Assembly: GCA_019136685.1 (NCBI GenBank)
Contig: JAGVTS010000171.1
Location: forward strand, 1-36,917
Reading direction: 5' to 3'
Length of the DNA stretch: 36,917 nt
DNA from: Bacillota bacterium
Lineage (GTDB): Bacteria > Bacillota > DTU025
Made by a program: the position numbers and the translations under genes. The stretch's first letter is position 1. Every line of letters starts with the position of its first letter. Shown here in pieces: positions 17,640 to 25,852 of the stretch. The notes under the pieces were generated by a model that saw only the letters and a list, made by a program, of their open reading frames with translations, was not told the origin of the DNA and ran no database searches.

Positions 17640-18007
17640 GAACGGGTATAGATGCGTTGGCGCCTGCTGTCGGGACTGCCCACGGGCTGTACCGGGAAGT
17701 CCCGTGCATCGCACTCGACCTGATATCCGCCATTCGGGATTCGGTGAACGTGCCTCTTGTGCTTCACGGAGGATCCGATCTTTCGGAGGCACTGCTCCGG
17801 CAGGCCATTCGGGCCCGGATTCGGAAGGTGAATGTAGGGACCGACCTGCAGGTGGCGCACGCCAAAGCGCTACGCCGGGCCTTGGCGAGCGACCAAGTGG
17901 CTCCGAACATGCGCGCGGTTCATGCAGCAGCCGCCGCTGCAGTGTGCGATGTGGCCCGCGCCAAGATCAGGATCTGCTCCGGGCGAGGGGGTGGAAACAT
18001 GGGTTAA
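17640..18007 (+). pseudogene. 3' fragment of class II (FbaA/GatY-type) aldolase gene
   Basis: From the very edge of the insertion sequence an open frame reads TGIDALAPAVGTAHGLY, then VNVPLVLHGGSDLSE and KVNVGTDLQVAHAKALR. These are the C-terminal blocks of zinc-dependent class II aldolases (fructose-1,6-bisphosphate or tagatose-bisphosphate type). HGGS carries the third zinc-binding histidine and NVGTDL the phosphate-binding loop. Roughly the first half to 60 percent of the protein (active-site HxDH region) is missing, and no start signal exists. The C-terminus (VARAKIRICSG...) looks intact. It is a truncated, non-functional remnant. Confidence 0.85.
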
Positions 18008-18169
18008 ACGGGCCTTATAGTGATCCGTTCGTTCTGTGAACGCATTTCCGGGATTGTGTCGCCAAACCGAACAATGGCTGATGGATTGTAGACATGCATT
18101 CATATATGCACCACTATCTGTCAGGACTTCTGCGGTTCGTCTGGCAAAGGCGGACCGCACCCGCAATTC

Positions 18170-18800
18170 CCATGGGTTCTACCAGCCCGCCCCATCACCT
18201 GTGGGTTTTCCACTATGCATTACCCACATCCATGGGCATTCCTGGGCGTATGGGCCCGAATAGCATGTGCGCCCACCTGGTGCGAAGGAATAGGGCTGGG
18301 CGCCACATGCCAGTACCGGAAGGGGGTCTTGATGCACTCTGGAGCATCCTGTCCGTTTTTGAGTAGGTTTTTCGAGCAACCTACCCGGATTCTACGTGGT
18401 TTGCTGGGTGCAAGTTATCTGAATTCGCGCCGGCAACGGCGCATCCGTTTTCTGGAGCCAGGCCCGCGGCAAATCCGCAGGCAGAGACGGGTGACATAAT
18501 ATGGCCACGCGCGCATATCTCCCGGGTCTCCCCGGGAAGGCCCCCAGGCGACCTCGGATTCCCCAGGAAGCCCCAAATCCGCCCGATTGCCTCCCCGGCC
18601 CGTGAAAACCTAGTACTTTCTGAATAGGCTCCGCGGAAAACCGTACTCTTTTCTCACAGGTTCGCTAACGCCCTGCTAAACACGGCTTTGCCTAAAGACC
18701 TGCGTAAGGTCGCTTTCGCCGACAACTGACGCCTCCGGGCGTAGGCAGGCCCCCGCGCATCCTTTCCGGCGATGTGGGTAATGCATAGGGGTTTTCAGTA
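18170..18800 (-). repeat. Dispersed non-coding element, copy B, with terminal inverted repeats
   Basis: This is the most complete copy. The left terminal repeat CTATGCATTACCCACATC (18213-18230) and its exact complement (18771-18788) delimit about 576 bp. In minus orientation it aligns with copies A and C: CGTTTAGCAGGGCGTTAGCG (near 18680), the GTCTCTGCCTGCGGATTTGC block (near 18480), an imperfect GC palindrome near 18430, and GAATTCAGAT. Sequence outside the repeats also matches copy A for about 40 nt on the 18170 side. Its size, inverted repeats and lack of coding capacity make it MITE-like. The DNA between the aldolase remnant and this copy (18008-18169) shows nothing recognisable. Confidence 0.75.
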
Positions 18801-19346
18801 TGGCCTTTGACGAGGCCGTACTGAGAATCGTACGGTTCTGCACACACAGGTTTCCCCGAACGCAACCGGCGATGGAACTCACCTTTCCCAGGCGATTGGT
18901 AATCAGCGAACGCGCAGCTAGAACCGCCATAATGATACAGCGCCTCGATAGTGGTCCGCCGGGAACCGCCACCCCCGGGGCTCTGCGATCCCCAAAACGC
19001 CCCCGATCTACTACCATGTGTTTCAGGCGCATCATAGGCAGGATTCATCCCGTACTAGAGAATATGTTCCCCCACAGACTCAACGGTATCATGAGCCGGC
19101 GCAGGGAGCGAGTAGCTTCCGGGGAGTACTTCCGGGGAGTACTTCCGGGGAGAGTCTCTGGGGAGACCTTCTGGGTAGTACTGTGCGACCGTTCGCCTGA
19201 TGTGTGAAGGTATGGCCATGAAGTAGGTCGAAACATCTTCATGTATGTGCGTGGGCGTCACGTTCGGCAGTTCGCATGCACGAGCAGGCGGAGCTGCGAG
19301 CATCATGAGTGCGAAATCGCCCGGGCTTTTGGAGGGTCTGTGCAAG
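18801..19346. other. Intergenic stretch without a supported gene
   Basis: Open frames exist on both strands here, but none shows family motifs or a convincing start. Part of 18801-18920 on the minus strand weakly resembles sequence left of copy C (about 30830-30900), so it may be decayed mobile-element DNA. The promoter of the glycosidase gene must lie in the right half; I could not place it. Confidence 0.5.
19111..19175 (+). repeat. 13-nt short tandem repeat
   Basis: The unit AGTACTTCCGGGG occurs about three times head to tail from 19111 (the first copy has one extra base), followed by two more degenerate units (CTCTGGGGAG, CCTTCTGGGTAG). It lies about 170-235 nt upstream of the phosphodiester glycosidase start. 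It could be a slippage-prone spacer or a multi-site binding region. Confidence 0.6.
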
Positions 19347-20465
19347 ATGATAAGCCGAAAGACGATAGGAGTCCCTGCAGCCCTAGTGGCCCTGCTCGTG
19401 TTGGTGGCGTTGAGCGGGGCCGGGACGGAGTGCGCAACCGCAGCTCTGAAAGGCGCGAGTATCGTATCCGGATCGCAGAGTGTGAAGGTTGGGAGCAAGG
19501 CGTTCCAGGTGAACTACGTCCGGGTGGACCTGGGCGACCCCAGGGTCGGTCTTCGTATGGTTCTGGGGCAGGACAGGGTTGGCGGCACTGAAGACCTTCT
19601 TTCCATGGCGGCGCGAGCGGGCGCACAGGCGGCCATAAACGGGACTTTCTTCAACGCCTACGTCGACGGGCCCTACAAGGATCCTGTTGGAACGTTGATC
19701 CGGGACGGCGAGTTCGTTCACCGCGGAGCTACTGGAACGGTGTTTGCGGTTGCGGATGGAAACGAAGTGAGGATGGAACCTGCACGGTTCAAGATTGTAG
19801 GCGCAACTAACGGCCTATGGGCGTGGCCGGGGAACTGGTACTCGTATTGGATCAACCGGACGCCGACATCGCAGAATTACGCGGGGATTTTCACTCCGGC
19901 ACGAGGACGGCGAACTGGGGCGGCCGACGGAGTATCGGTGGTGGTTAGGGATGGCGCCGTCACCGCGATTGGCCGCGGTGAACAGAAGATCCCGGAGGAT
20001 GGCTACGTCATCAACTTCCAGGGAAGCGAAGAAGGGCTCGCTGCACGTTTCGCAGTTGGGGCCGCTGTCGAGTACAAGGTTGTGATGTCAGATGGCAGCG
20101 ACAGGATAGGGTTCTGGGGGCGAGTCAGCGAAGGCCTTGGGGCAGGCCCTAAGCTGGTGTCAGGGGGAAAGGTGAGCTATTCCGCTGAATCGGCCAAGGC
20201 GGAGGGGTTCACCGAGGCCAAGATCCTCTCCATGTCGTCGGCACGCAGCGGGCTTGCGTTGACGAAAGATGGAAACCTTCTGATGGTGACCTGCGCTGCA
20301 GCGACCATGGCCCAATTCGCCCAGATCATGCAGGCGCTTGGCGCTGTGGAAGCAATGAACCTCGACGGGGGAGCGTCCTCCGGACTGGTGTACGGAGGTA
20401 AGTACTTGACCAGGCCGGGACGCGCCCTCAGCAATGCCCTGGTGGTGCTGGTGGACGGACGGTGA
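19347..20465 (+). CDS. Secreted phosphodiester glycosidase family protein (NAGPA/DUF2233)
   Basis: This protein is of the NAGPA family, named after the enzyme that removes GlcNAc from mannose-6-phosphodiesters; bacterial members act on cell-surface or exopolysaccharide phosphodiesters. The chosen ATG (19347) has GGAGGG about 10 nt upstream and begins a signal peptide (ISRKTIGVPAALVALLVLVA then an ATA-type cleavage site), so the product is exported. Family signatures are AAINGTFFNAY (near residue 92), GTLIRDGEFV, and the C-terminal block EAMNLDGGASSGLVYGGK. Earlier in-frame starts at 19245 and 19305 would put a hydrophilic stretch before the signal peptide and are less likely. Length is 372 aa. 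It is monocistronic as far as seen. Confidence 0.87.
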   Translation: MISRKTIGVPAALVALLVLVALSGAGTECATAALKGASIVSGSQSVKVGSKAFQVNYVRVDLGDPRVGLRMVLGQDRVGGTEDLLSMAARAGAQAAINGTFFNAYVDGPYKDPVGTLIRDGEFVHRGATGTVFAVADGNEVRMEPARFKIVGATNGLWAWPGNWYSYWINRTPTSQNYAGIFTPARGRRTGAADGVSVVVRDGAVTAIGRGEQKIPEDGYVINFQGSEEGLAARFAVGAAVEYKVVMSDGSDRIGFWGRVSEGLGAGPKLVSGGKVSYSAESAKAEGFTEAKILSMSSARSGLALTKDGNLLMVTCAAATMAQFAQIMQALGAVEAMNLDGGASSGLVYGGKYLTRPGRALSNALVVLVDGR

Positions 20466-20524
20466 TGACCAGTGCATATCACCAGTTTGCTGTCAGGCAG
20501 AAGGAAACAGATGGATCATGTTGA

Positions 20525-20755
20525 ATAGCATCATCGGGGCAGAAAGGAAATGGCAGCTGGGAAGATGATGAAACGGTTCGGGTTCATGCCAGGATACAGA
20601 TTCCCGATTTGAAGCTGGACTGTTTCGCCTCTGCGTTCGCCAGAGCATTGGCGTACTACTGCGCGCGAAAGGGCATAGAACTTACTTCCGTTGAGATATC
20701 CTCAGGTAACGATACTGATCTCCCAGGGGCTGAGGGGGAGGCAGAGAATACATGA
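20525..20755 (+). CDS. Small ORF coupled to the next gene, start codon uncertain
   Basis: An open frame from about 20525 to the TGA at 20753-20755 encodes a compositionally ordinary peptide: RVHARIQIPDLKLDCFASAF, then ARALAYYCARKGIELTSVEI. Its stop overlaps the ATG of the next gene as ATGA, with GGGGGAGG before it, the classic sign of coupled translation. No in-frame ATG or GTG exists between the upstream stop (20522-20524) and the conserved-looking part. It must use a rare start (ATA 20525, TTG 20609, CTG 20615), or its 5' end has been lost. The family is not recognised. Confidence 0.5.
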   Translation: MASSGQKGNGSWEDDETVRVHARIQIPDLKLDCFASAFARALAYYCARKGIELTSVEISSGNDTDLPGAEGEAENT

Positions 20756-21315
20756 TCGCACAGTCGAGTAGGATACCACATGACGGCATCTGCCCCTGTA
20801 ACGATTGGACATTCTCCCCTGGTAAGGAACGCAATTGGGCCGGCGATCTTGTAGATATGCGGATCTGGGCAAGAGCTTCTGCGGCAAGCCCTGAAAACAA
20901 CCGAAGAGTTCTCATATCGCTGGCTAGTCATATGCTGCATGGTAGCGGATTGTGTCATGAGTCTCTGCGTAGATGGTTCGCGGGACCAGGGTTGACATGC
21001 GGGGTAGAGGACATGCGTTACGGAGAAGATCTATGCCCTCAGGCAGCTGTCGATTTCGTCCAGCTACTGGGCCGAAAGGGCATAACAGCTGAAGTATACT
21101 GCCTTCCAAGTGCCTGCTCGCACGAGCTAGTGCTGCGCGTGCTGTTTCCGTATAGACCTTCGCTTGAGGAACGAGTTGAGGTAGGCGATGCGATGGGTGA
21201 CCTAATGGACAGTTATCCAGCATTGTCGATCGACTTGATGACTCTGAACCCCCAGGAGCTTGCTCGTCGTCCCCTGCCGCCGTCCGCGGTGCGCGTGGAT
21301 CAGGGGGTGTTGTGA
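20752..21315 (+). CDS. Uncharacterised protein in HEPN-type cassette
   Basis: This 187-aa protein is not recognised as a known family. It has no signal peptide. It is cysteine-containing (CPCNDW near residue 14; CLPSACSHE near 118) with an acidic C-terminal half ending SIDLMTLNPQELARRPLPPS. That last part weakly recalls the C-terminal strand-helix pattern of minimal nucleotidyltransferases that pair with HEPN proteins, but the G-S-x10-DxD core is not visible, so this is only a hint. The ATG is coupled to the upstream small ORF, and the next gene starts 0 nt after its stop, so the three form one operon. Confidence 0.6.
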   Translation: MIAQSSRIPHDGICPCNDWTFSPGKERNWAGDLVDMRIWARASAASPENNRRVLISLASHMLHGSGLCHESLRRWFAGPGLTCGVEDMRYGEDLCPQAAVDFVQLLGRKGITAEVYCLPSACSHELVLRVLFPYRPSLEERVEVGDAMGDLMDSYPALSIDLMTLNPQELARRPLPPSAVRVDQGVL

Positions 21316-21663
21316 TTGCCGGTTGACACTGAGCACGAGTGGCAGGCAACTCATAACGCGCGGCTGCTATGCGAGCCACTTCTTGATCCTCGCAGCACGC
21401 AGTATCCGGATTGGGCAATCAATGTCATGTTCTACAGGGCCGTGCACATAATCGATAAGGCACTGGCCTGCCGCGGTGTTATTGATGTCCGCAACCATGA
21501 GCACCGTAAGAAAAGCATCGCCAGACACCTGCGTGGCTGCTTGGGGTACTTTCAGGCATTTGAAGAGCTGAGCCGGAAGACGCGATACGAGGTCATGAGG
21601 CCAACCCGTACTGACGTGGAAGATGCCCTTCAGCTCCTGAGTAACATCGAACGAGGCGCATGA
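21316..21663 (+). CDS. HEPN-like domain protein
   Basis: This 115-aa all-helical protein starts at a TTG directly after the preceding stop (TGATTG). The pattern PDWAINVMFYRAVHIIDKAL, then NHEHRKKS and FEELSRKTRYE, resembles small HEPN proteins (SAV_6107-like group). In these, a first helix with W-A...FY-A-H is followed by an H-x2-R segment and a Y...L-SR-x-RY helix. HEPN proteins are common RNase toxins or nucleotide-binding partners in toxin-antitoxin and defence modules. The canonical RNase motif R-x4-6-H is not clear, so activity is uncertain. It converges with the GGDEF gene, 35 nt away. Confidence 0.55.
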   Translation: MPVDTEHEWQATHNARLLCEPLLDPRSTQYPDWAINVMFYRAVHIIDKALACRGVIDVRNHEHRKKSIARHLRGCLGYFQAFEELSRKTRYEVMRPTRTDVEDALQLLSNIERGA

Positions 21664-21698
21664 CACGACCAAGCCCGGGACGCCGACGGGCGACTCAC

Positions 21699-23261
21699 TC
21701 ACGGATTGGACCTTGCGCTGCTCAGGACAACTGCGTTTCGGCCCGAGCGCTTGGCCTCGTACAGCGCTCTGTCTGCGTTTTTGATGAGAGACTCTACGTT
21801 AAGTCCGGGGCCTATCGTGCCGCATGCTACGCCAAAACTGGCAGTGACCTTGATTGACTGACTTTCGTAGATCTCCTCAAGGGCGTTGACACTCCTGCGA
21901 AGCCTTTCTGCCAGTGCCACAGCGCCATCTGCGCCTATGTCAGGAATCGCTATGATGAACTCCTCTCCTCCGTATCGTGCGAGGACATCCTGGGCGCGTA
22001 TGTTCTGACTCAGCAGCGATGCGATTCTCTGAAGCACCATGTCGCCGGCTTTATGCCCGTAGGTATCATTCACTACTTTGAAATGATCGATATCCAGCAT
22101 GATCATGGATATAGGGCGGCCGACTCGCTGCCCGACGGTCAACTGCTCCACCTGATCATGGAACGATCTGTAGTTCGCAATTCCGGTCAGTCCGTCGAGA
22201 TCGGCGAGGTCTTTCATGGCTCGAACCATGGTCATCTCTTTGGTGATGTCGGTCATGGTGAGGTACTTGGCGAGCGTTCGTGTGCCGTTGCGCCTGTCAT
22301 TGGGTCGTACGGCGCGGAGGCGCGCCCTGAATACGCGACCCGAGCCATCGTCCAGCGCAATGGCGGTTTCGCTGTCCCGATTCGCCATAGCGAATTCCGC
22401 AATCTCCGGGTTCTTTTCGAAAACTTGAGGGAGAAACTCGCTTGCATAGTCCCTGCCTCGTTTCGGTACGATCTGATACAGCGCCGGGTTGTAGTCGGCA
22501 ACTCGGTTGCTCCTATCGATGATCACTACGATGTCGTCCATGCCGTCGAAGACCCGGCTCTTCGCGATTGACACCAGGTCAAACACTTGACCAGGGCTCA
22601 GCCCTATGAGGAAAAGCGCATTCATGACCATGAACCCGTATGGTGCAAGATCCACGCCATAGGGGCTCAGCCCTGCAGCATATGCGTTGCTGCTCAGCCC
22701 CATCAAGGCGAATCCCGCAAGGAAAAGCCAGTGCCCAGGCCTGAGGTCAGCCGGCGCAGTAATGGCGGACCGAGCCACTACAGCAGCGCCCAAGATAAGG
22801 GCCAAGTTCGCGTATGTCATGGCCACCGTGTACCAGGGGCCGCGCGTGATCTGGACTATGGTCAGCGCCCCCACCTTGGTAAGCAGGAGGTCGGCATAGT
22901 ACAGGTGGTGGAGGTTGGTGGTGTACATACCCACTAGGGTGAGTGTGGAGAAGGCGAGCACGGCCATTACCAGTTTGCTGCCGGGGCGCCGGCGATCGCC
23001 TGCGAACTCAAGGGCGGTAAGCAAGCCGAATGTGGGCAGGAAAGCAACACCCAAGTACTCGATTCTCATACAGACGAGTGCCTCGCTCACTGTGTGCGCA
23101 GTGAGTTCGGAGGCATAGCCGAATGAGTACACGGACGCGGCAATGGCCAAACACGAGAACCACAGGTTCCTTCCTCGCCTGCCCTGAATCATCACGTAGA
23201 TGCCGATGCTTAGCTGAATGATCCCGGATAGTAATAGAGCGCCCACGATCGCGTATCCCAT
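21699..23261 (-). CDS. Membrane diguanylate cyclase (7TM sensor, PAS, GGDEF)
   Basis: This predicted c-di-GMP synthase has an N-terminal seven-helix membrane sensor of the histidine-kinase N-terminal 7TM type (residues about 1-215, including LSPYGVDLAPYGFMVMNALF). A PAS-like segment follows (about 225-345, DDIVVIIDRSNRVADYNPA), then a GGDEF domain with active site GGEEF at residues 431-435. The inhibitory I-site RAQD lies five residues before it, so product feedback is expected. The ATG at 23261 starts at the first membrane helix; the open frame extends upstream without a membrane or domain match. It lies 106 nt downstream of the HAD gene on the same strand. Confidence 0.9.
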   Translation of the reverse strand: MGYAIVGALLLSGIIQLSIGIYVMIQGRRGRNLWFSCLAIAASVYSFGYASELTAHTVSEALVCMRIEYLGVAFLPTFGLLTALEFAGDRRRPGSKLVMAVLAFSTLTLVGMYTTNLHHLYYADLLLTKVGALTIVQITRGPWYTVAMTYANLALILGAAVVARSAITAPADLRPGHWLFLAGFALMGLSSNAYAAGLSPYGVDLAPYGFMVMNALFLIGLSPGQVFDLVSIAKSRVFDGMDDIVVIIDRSNRVADYNPALYQIVPKRGRDYASEFLPQVFEKNPEIAEFAMANRDSETAIALDDGSGRVFRARLRAVRPNDRRNGTRTLAKYLTMTDITKEMTMVRAMKDLADLDGLTGIANYRSFHDQVEQLTVGQRVGRPISMIMLDIDHFKVVNDTYGHKAGDMVLQRIASLLSQNIRAQDVLARYGGEEFIIAIPDIGADGAVALAERLRRSVNALEEIYESQSIKVTASFGVACGTIGPGLNVESLIKNADRALYEAKRSGRNAVVLSSARSNP

Positions 23262-23367
23262 GCTAACACCCTGTCCGGTCTTTGGATTTCGTGCGCAGTC
23301 TGTGACAAACTGTACAATTCGCGTTATCCTCAGCATTTCCTCTGAGAATATTGATGTGCAGCTGCGC

Positions 23368-24291
23368 TCACGTGTCGCGGTATTTGAGCCGGTCCAGGAA
23401 CTCGGGCAGCTCGCCCAGGGCGCATATGAGCGCGTCGGGCTGGCAATCTTGGGGCGACGCTCCGTATGCGTCGGCGGCCATCGTGGTTCGGAATGCAGCA
23501 TCGCGGATCGAGGCGAAGTCCGCGGCGCGGGGCCTGTCTTCAGGGAGCAGGCTGCGCAGGCTGCCTGGAATGTCTCGTCGCAGCCAGATGGAGTAGCCCC
23601 CCGCCGTCTTCGCGCCCCAGGCGTCGTGGATGATGTCGTCTCCTACGTGTATGGGCGGGCTATCTCTCTCTCTCCAGCCTGTCCAGGCCATGTGGAATAT
23701 GCCGGGCTTGGGCTTGGCCGCCTTGGCTTGTTCGGGAGTGATGATCGCGCTGAAGAAGTCGGCCAGCCCCAGGGCTTCCAGCACCGGCGCCTGGTACTTC
23801 AGGTAACCGTTGGTGACCACAGCAAGCGTGTAACCGGCGCTTTTAAGCGCGTCCAGCGCCTCGTATGCTCCTTCGAGGCGCGCTATCATGCCCGGCACTG
23901 TGCAGTAATGGCGTACCAGGGCGGCGATGTCGAAACGGGGGATTTCGGGGAGCACGCCGGGGAGTGTGATGGGCCGCACACCGGAGGGCGACCCGGAGAG
24001 CGCCACGCTCTGCGCTTCTAGGGCTTCAGCCCGAGACGCCAGGTCCACGGCGACGCGCGCTACGATGTCGTCCCAGTCGTAGGCTTCCACGATGCGTCCC
24101 TCAAGCAACCTCTGTCTTGCCTCGTCTATTATCAGCTGCAGCACAACTGCCTCCGGATCCGCGCCTGTTTGGCCGGCTGCTGTGGCCGAGGCGTATGGTT
24201 CCAGCGTCCGTACTACGTGCGGGAACACGCCCCGTCGGAACGGGTTCCGCATGAGCACTCCGTCTAGGTCGAAAGTCACCAGAGCATCCAC
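23368..24291 (-). CDS. HAD superfamily hydrolase
   Basis: This is a cytoplasmic phosphatase of the haloacid dehalogenase superfamily. The four motifs are present: motif I TFDLDGVLM near the N-terminus (nucleophile and general-acid Asp), motif II VTNG, the lysine in AAKPKPGIF, and motif IV HVGDDIIHDAWGAKTAG. A large helical cap lies between motif I and motif II, as in subclass I enzymes. Two GTG starts are possible. The one at 24300 abuts the GAGGA; that at 24291 has 9-nt spacing and gives 307 aa. The C-terminal extension beyond motif IV is about 70 residues. The substrate is unknown. Its divergent partner is the ABC transporter operon, separated by 187 nt. Confidence 0.85.
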   Translation of the reverse strand: MDALVTFDLDGVLMRNPFRRGVFPHVVRTLEPYASATAAGQTGADPEAVVLQLIIDEARQRLLEGRIVEAYDWDDIVARVAVDLASRAEALEAQSVALSGSPSGVRPITLPGVLPEIPRFDIAALVRHYCTVPGMIARLEGAYEALDALKSAGYTLAVVTNGYLKYQAPVLEALGLADFFSAIITPEQAKAAKPKPGIFHMAWTGWRERDSPPIHVGDDIIHDAWGAKTAGGYSIWLRRDIPGSLRSLLPEDRPRAADFASIRDAAFRTTMAADAYGASPQDCQPDALICALGELPEFLDRLKYRDT

Positions 24292-24478
24292 CGATACCAC
24301 TCCTCACAGAAGGAACTAGATTCCCATCGCCGAAATACAACTAGGCGAGGCTGCGCAGGACCGTGCACAAAACATCAACTCATGCACTGCATTCCTGCAA
24401 TTTGATTCGCGCCCCAGATGTCTAGTCCTGCCTACAAGCGGCCAGTTCACAGAATACGCCTAGAGGAGGGGGTCACGG

Positions 24479-25837
24479 ATGTCCAGACGCGTGCTTATTG
24501 CTATCGGCATTGTCTTCATGATCGCTCTCGGGGGCTACCTGCCTGCGGTTTCAGTCGCTGCTCCTGCCAAGCCTATCACTATCACCTGGTGGATCAACCC
24601 CTGGAGGATCGCGCCGCCCGGTTTCCCTGCCGACAAGGCGCCTACCGCCGAGGATTTTCCCAAGTGGGCAAGCGATGAGTTCATGAGGCTCAACCCCGGT
24701 GTGACTGTCAAGTACGAAGTGGTCACTAACACCGGATTCGACCAGAAGATCGCTGCGGCGATTCTGGCAGGAAACCCGCCCGATGTACTGCGACCCATCG
24801 GCTTCAAGCGTGAATGGGCCAAGCAGGGGTTGCTCGAGCCGATTGACGACTACTTCACCGCCGAGGATAAGCAGGACTTCTACCAGTACGCCATGGACGT
24901 TGGCAGAGTCAACGGGCGCTACTACCTGTTCCCGTGGAACAACAGCAACAACGGCATGGGCTCGACGTTTCTGATCAACCCCGCCATTTTCAAGGAGTGC
25001 GGCGTGAGTATCCCGCCTCTGCCTGAGAGGGGCTGGACTGTTGACGAGTTCATGCAGATCGCCCAGAAGCTTACCTTCGACCGCGACGGCGACGGCAAGA
25101 CCGATGTCTACGCACTCAGCTTCCCCGCCAAGGAACTCTTGGTGATGATGGGCTGGATGCACGTGTTCGGCGCCCGCCTATTCAACGCGGACCAAACAGA
25201 AGTCGTGCTCAACAGCCCCGAGGGCGTCCGGGCGCTCCAGTTTATTGTGGATGCCATCTACAAGTACAATGTAGCCCCCGAAGGCGCCGCCGGCATGGGG
25301 ATCTACGATTCCATCAACATGTTCCATCAGGGCAAGACGGCAATGGGATACGGCGGACCCTACGAGATCGGCCGGATCGATAGATACGTCAAGGAGGGCC
25401 AGCTCAAAGAGGCGTTCCCGGTACATATCACCCAGTATCCTCATCTACCGGAGATTGGGCCCATTGCATACCACACGAGCGGCGGTTTCGTTGTGTTTAG
25501 GCAGCGAGATGCCGAGAAGAAGAAGGTCGTAATGGACTTTGCACGTTTCCTGACGAGCAAAGACAATATGGCGCTGCTCAAGTCGTTGCTCTATGTCACC
25601 GCCCGCAAGTCGGTGAACAAAGGCCTCTACAAGGGATCAACATTTGAGAAAGAGATAGACGTGTACACGCGTGCGCTGGACTACGGCATCCCGTATTTCG
25701 GTACCGACATCACGACCGACCCAATAGACAAGCACTTGCAGGCCATGTTCGAGGCGGCCCTGGGTCGGACGAAGACTCCCAAGCAAGCGCTGGACGATTT
25801 CGCTCGTGAGGCGAACAAGATCCTGTTCAAGAAGTAA
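24479..25837 (+). CDS. CUT1-type ABC transporter substrate-binding protein
   Basis: This is the solute-binding protein of a carbohrate-type (CUT1 family) importer; given the operon partner, the ligand may be a nucleoside or related glycoside. A signal peptide occupies residues 1-28 (MSRRVLIAIG..., ending SVAA) without lipobox cysteine. The mature N-terminus reads PITITWWINPW, the usual first strand, followed by EVVTNTGFDQKIAAAILAGNPPDVLR and, later, FHQGKTAMGYGGPYEIGR. Length 452 aa is in the family range. AGAGGAGGGGG precedes the ATG by about 7 nt. First gene of a four-gene operon. Confidence 0.87.
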   Translation: MSRRVLIAIGIVFMIALGGYLPAVSVAAPAKPITITWWINPWRIAPPGFPADKAPTAEDFPKWASDEFMRLNPGVTVKYEVVTNTGFDQKIAAAILAGNPPDVLRPIGFKREWAKQGLLEPIDDYFTAEDKQDFYQYAMDVGRVNGRYYLFPWNNSNNGMGSTFLINPAIFKECGVSIPPLPERGWTVDEFMQIAQKLTFDRDGDGKTDVYALSFPAKELLVMMGWMHVFGARLFNADQTEVVLNSPEGVRALQFIVDAIYKYNVAPEGAAGMGIYDSINMFHQGKTAMGYGGPYEIGRIDRYVKEGQLKEAFPVHITQYPHLPEIGPIAYHTSGGFVVFRQRDAEKKKVVMDFARFLTSKDNMALLKSLLYVTARKSVNKGLYKGSTFEKEIDVYTRALDYGIPYFGTDITTDPIDKHLQAMFEAALGRTKTPKQALDDFAREANKILFKK

Positions 25838-25852
25838 GCGGGGCTGGTAAAC

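Noticed and set aside
18036-18499. Overlapping plus-strand frames of 75-94 codons
   Set aside because: They cross the terminal inverted repeat and body of copy B; other copies do not keep these frames open.
20461-20483. Short inverted repeat GGTGAT...ATCACC at the glycosidase stop as a terminator
   Set aside because: The stem is only 6 bp with an 11-nt loop and no T-tract follows.
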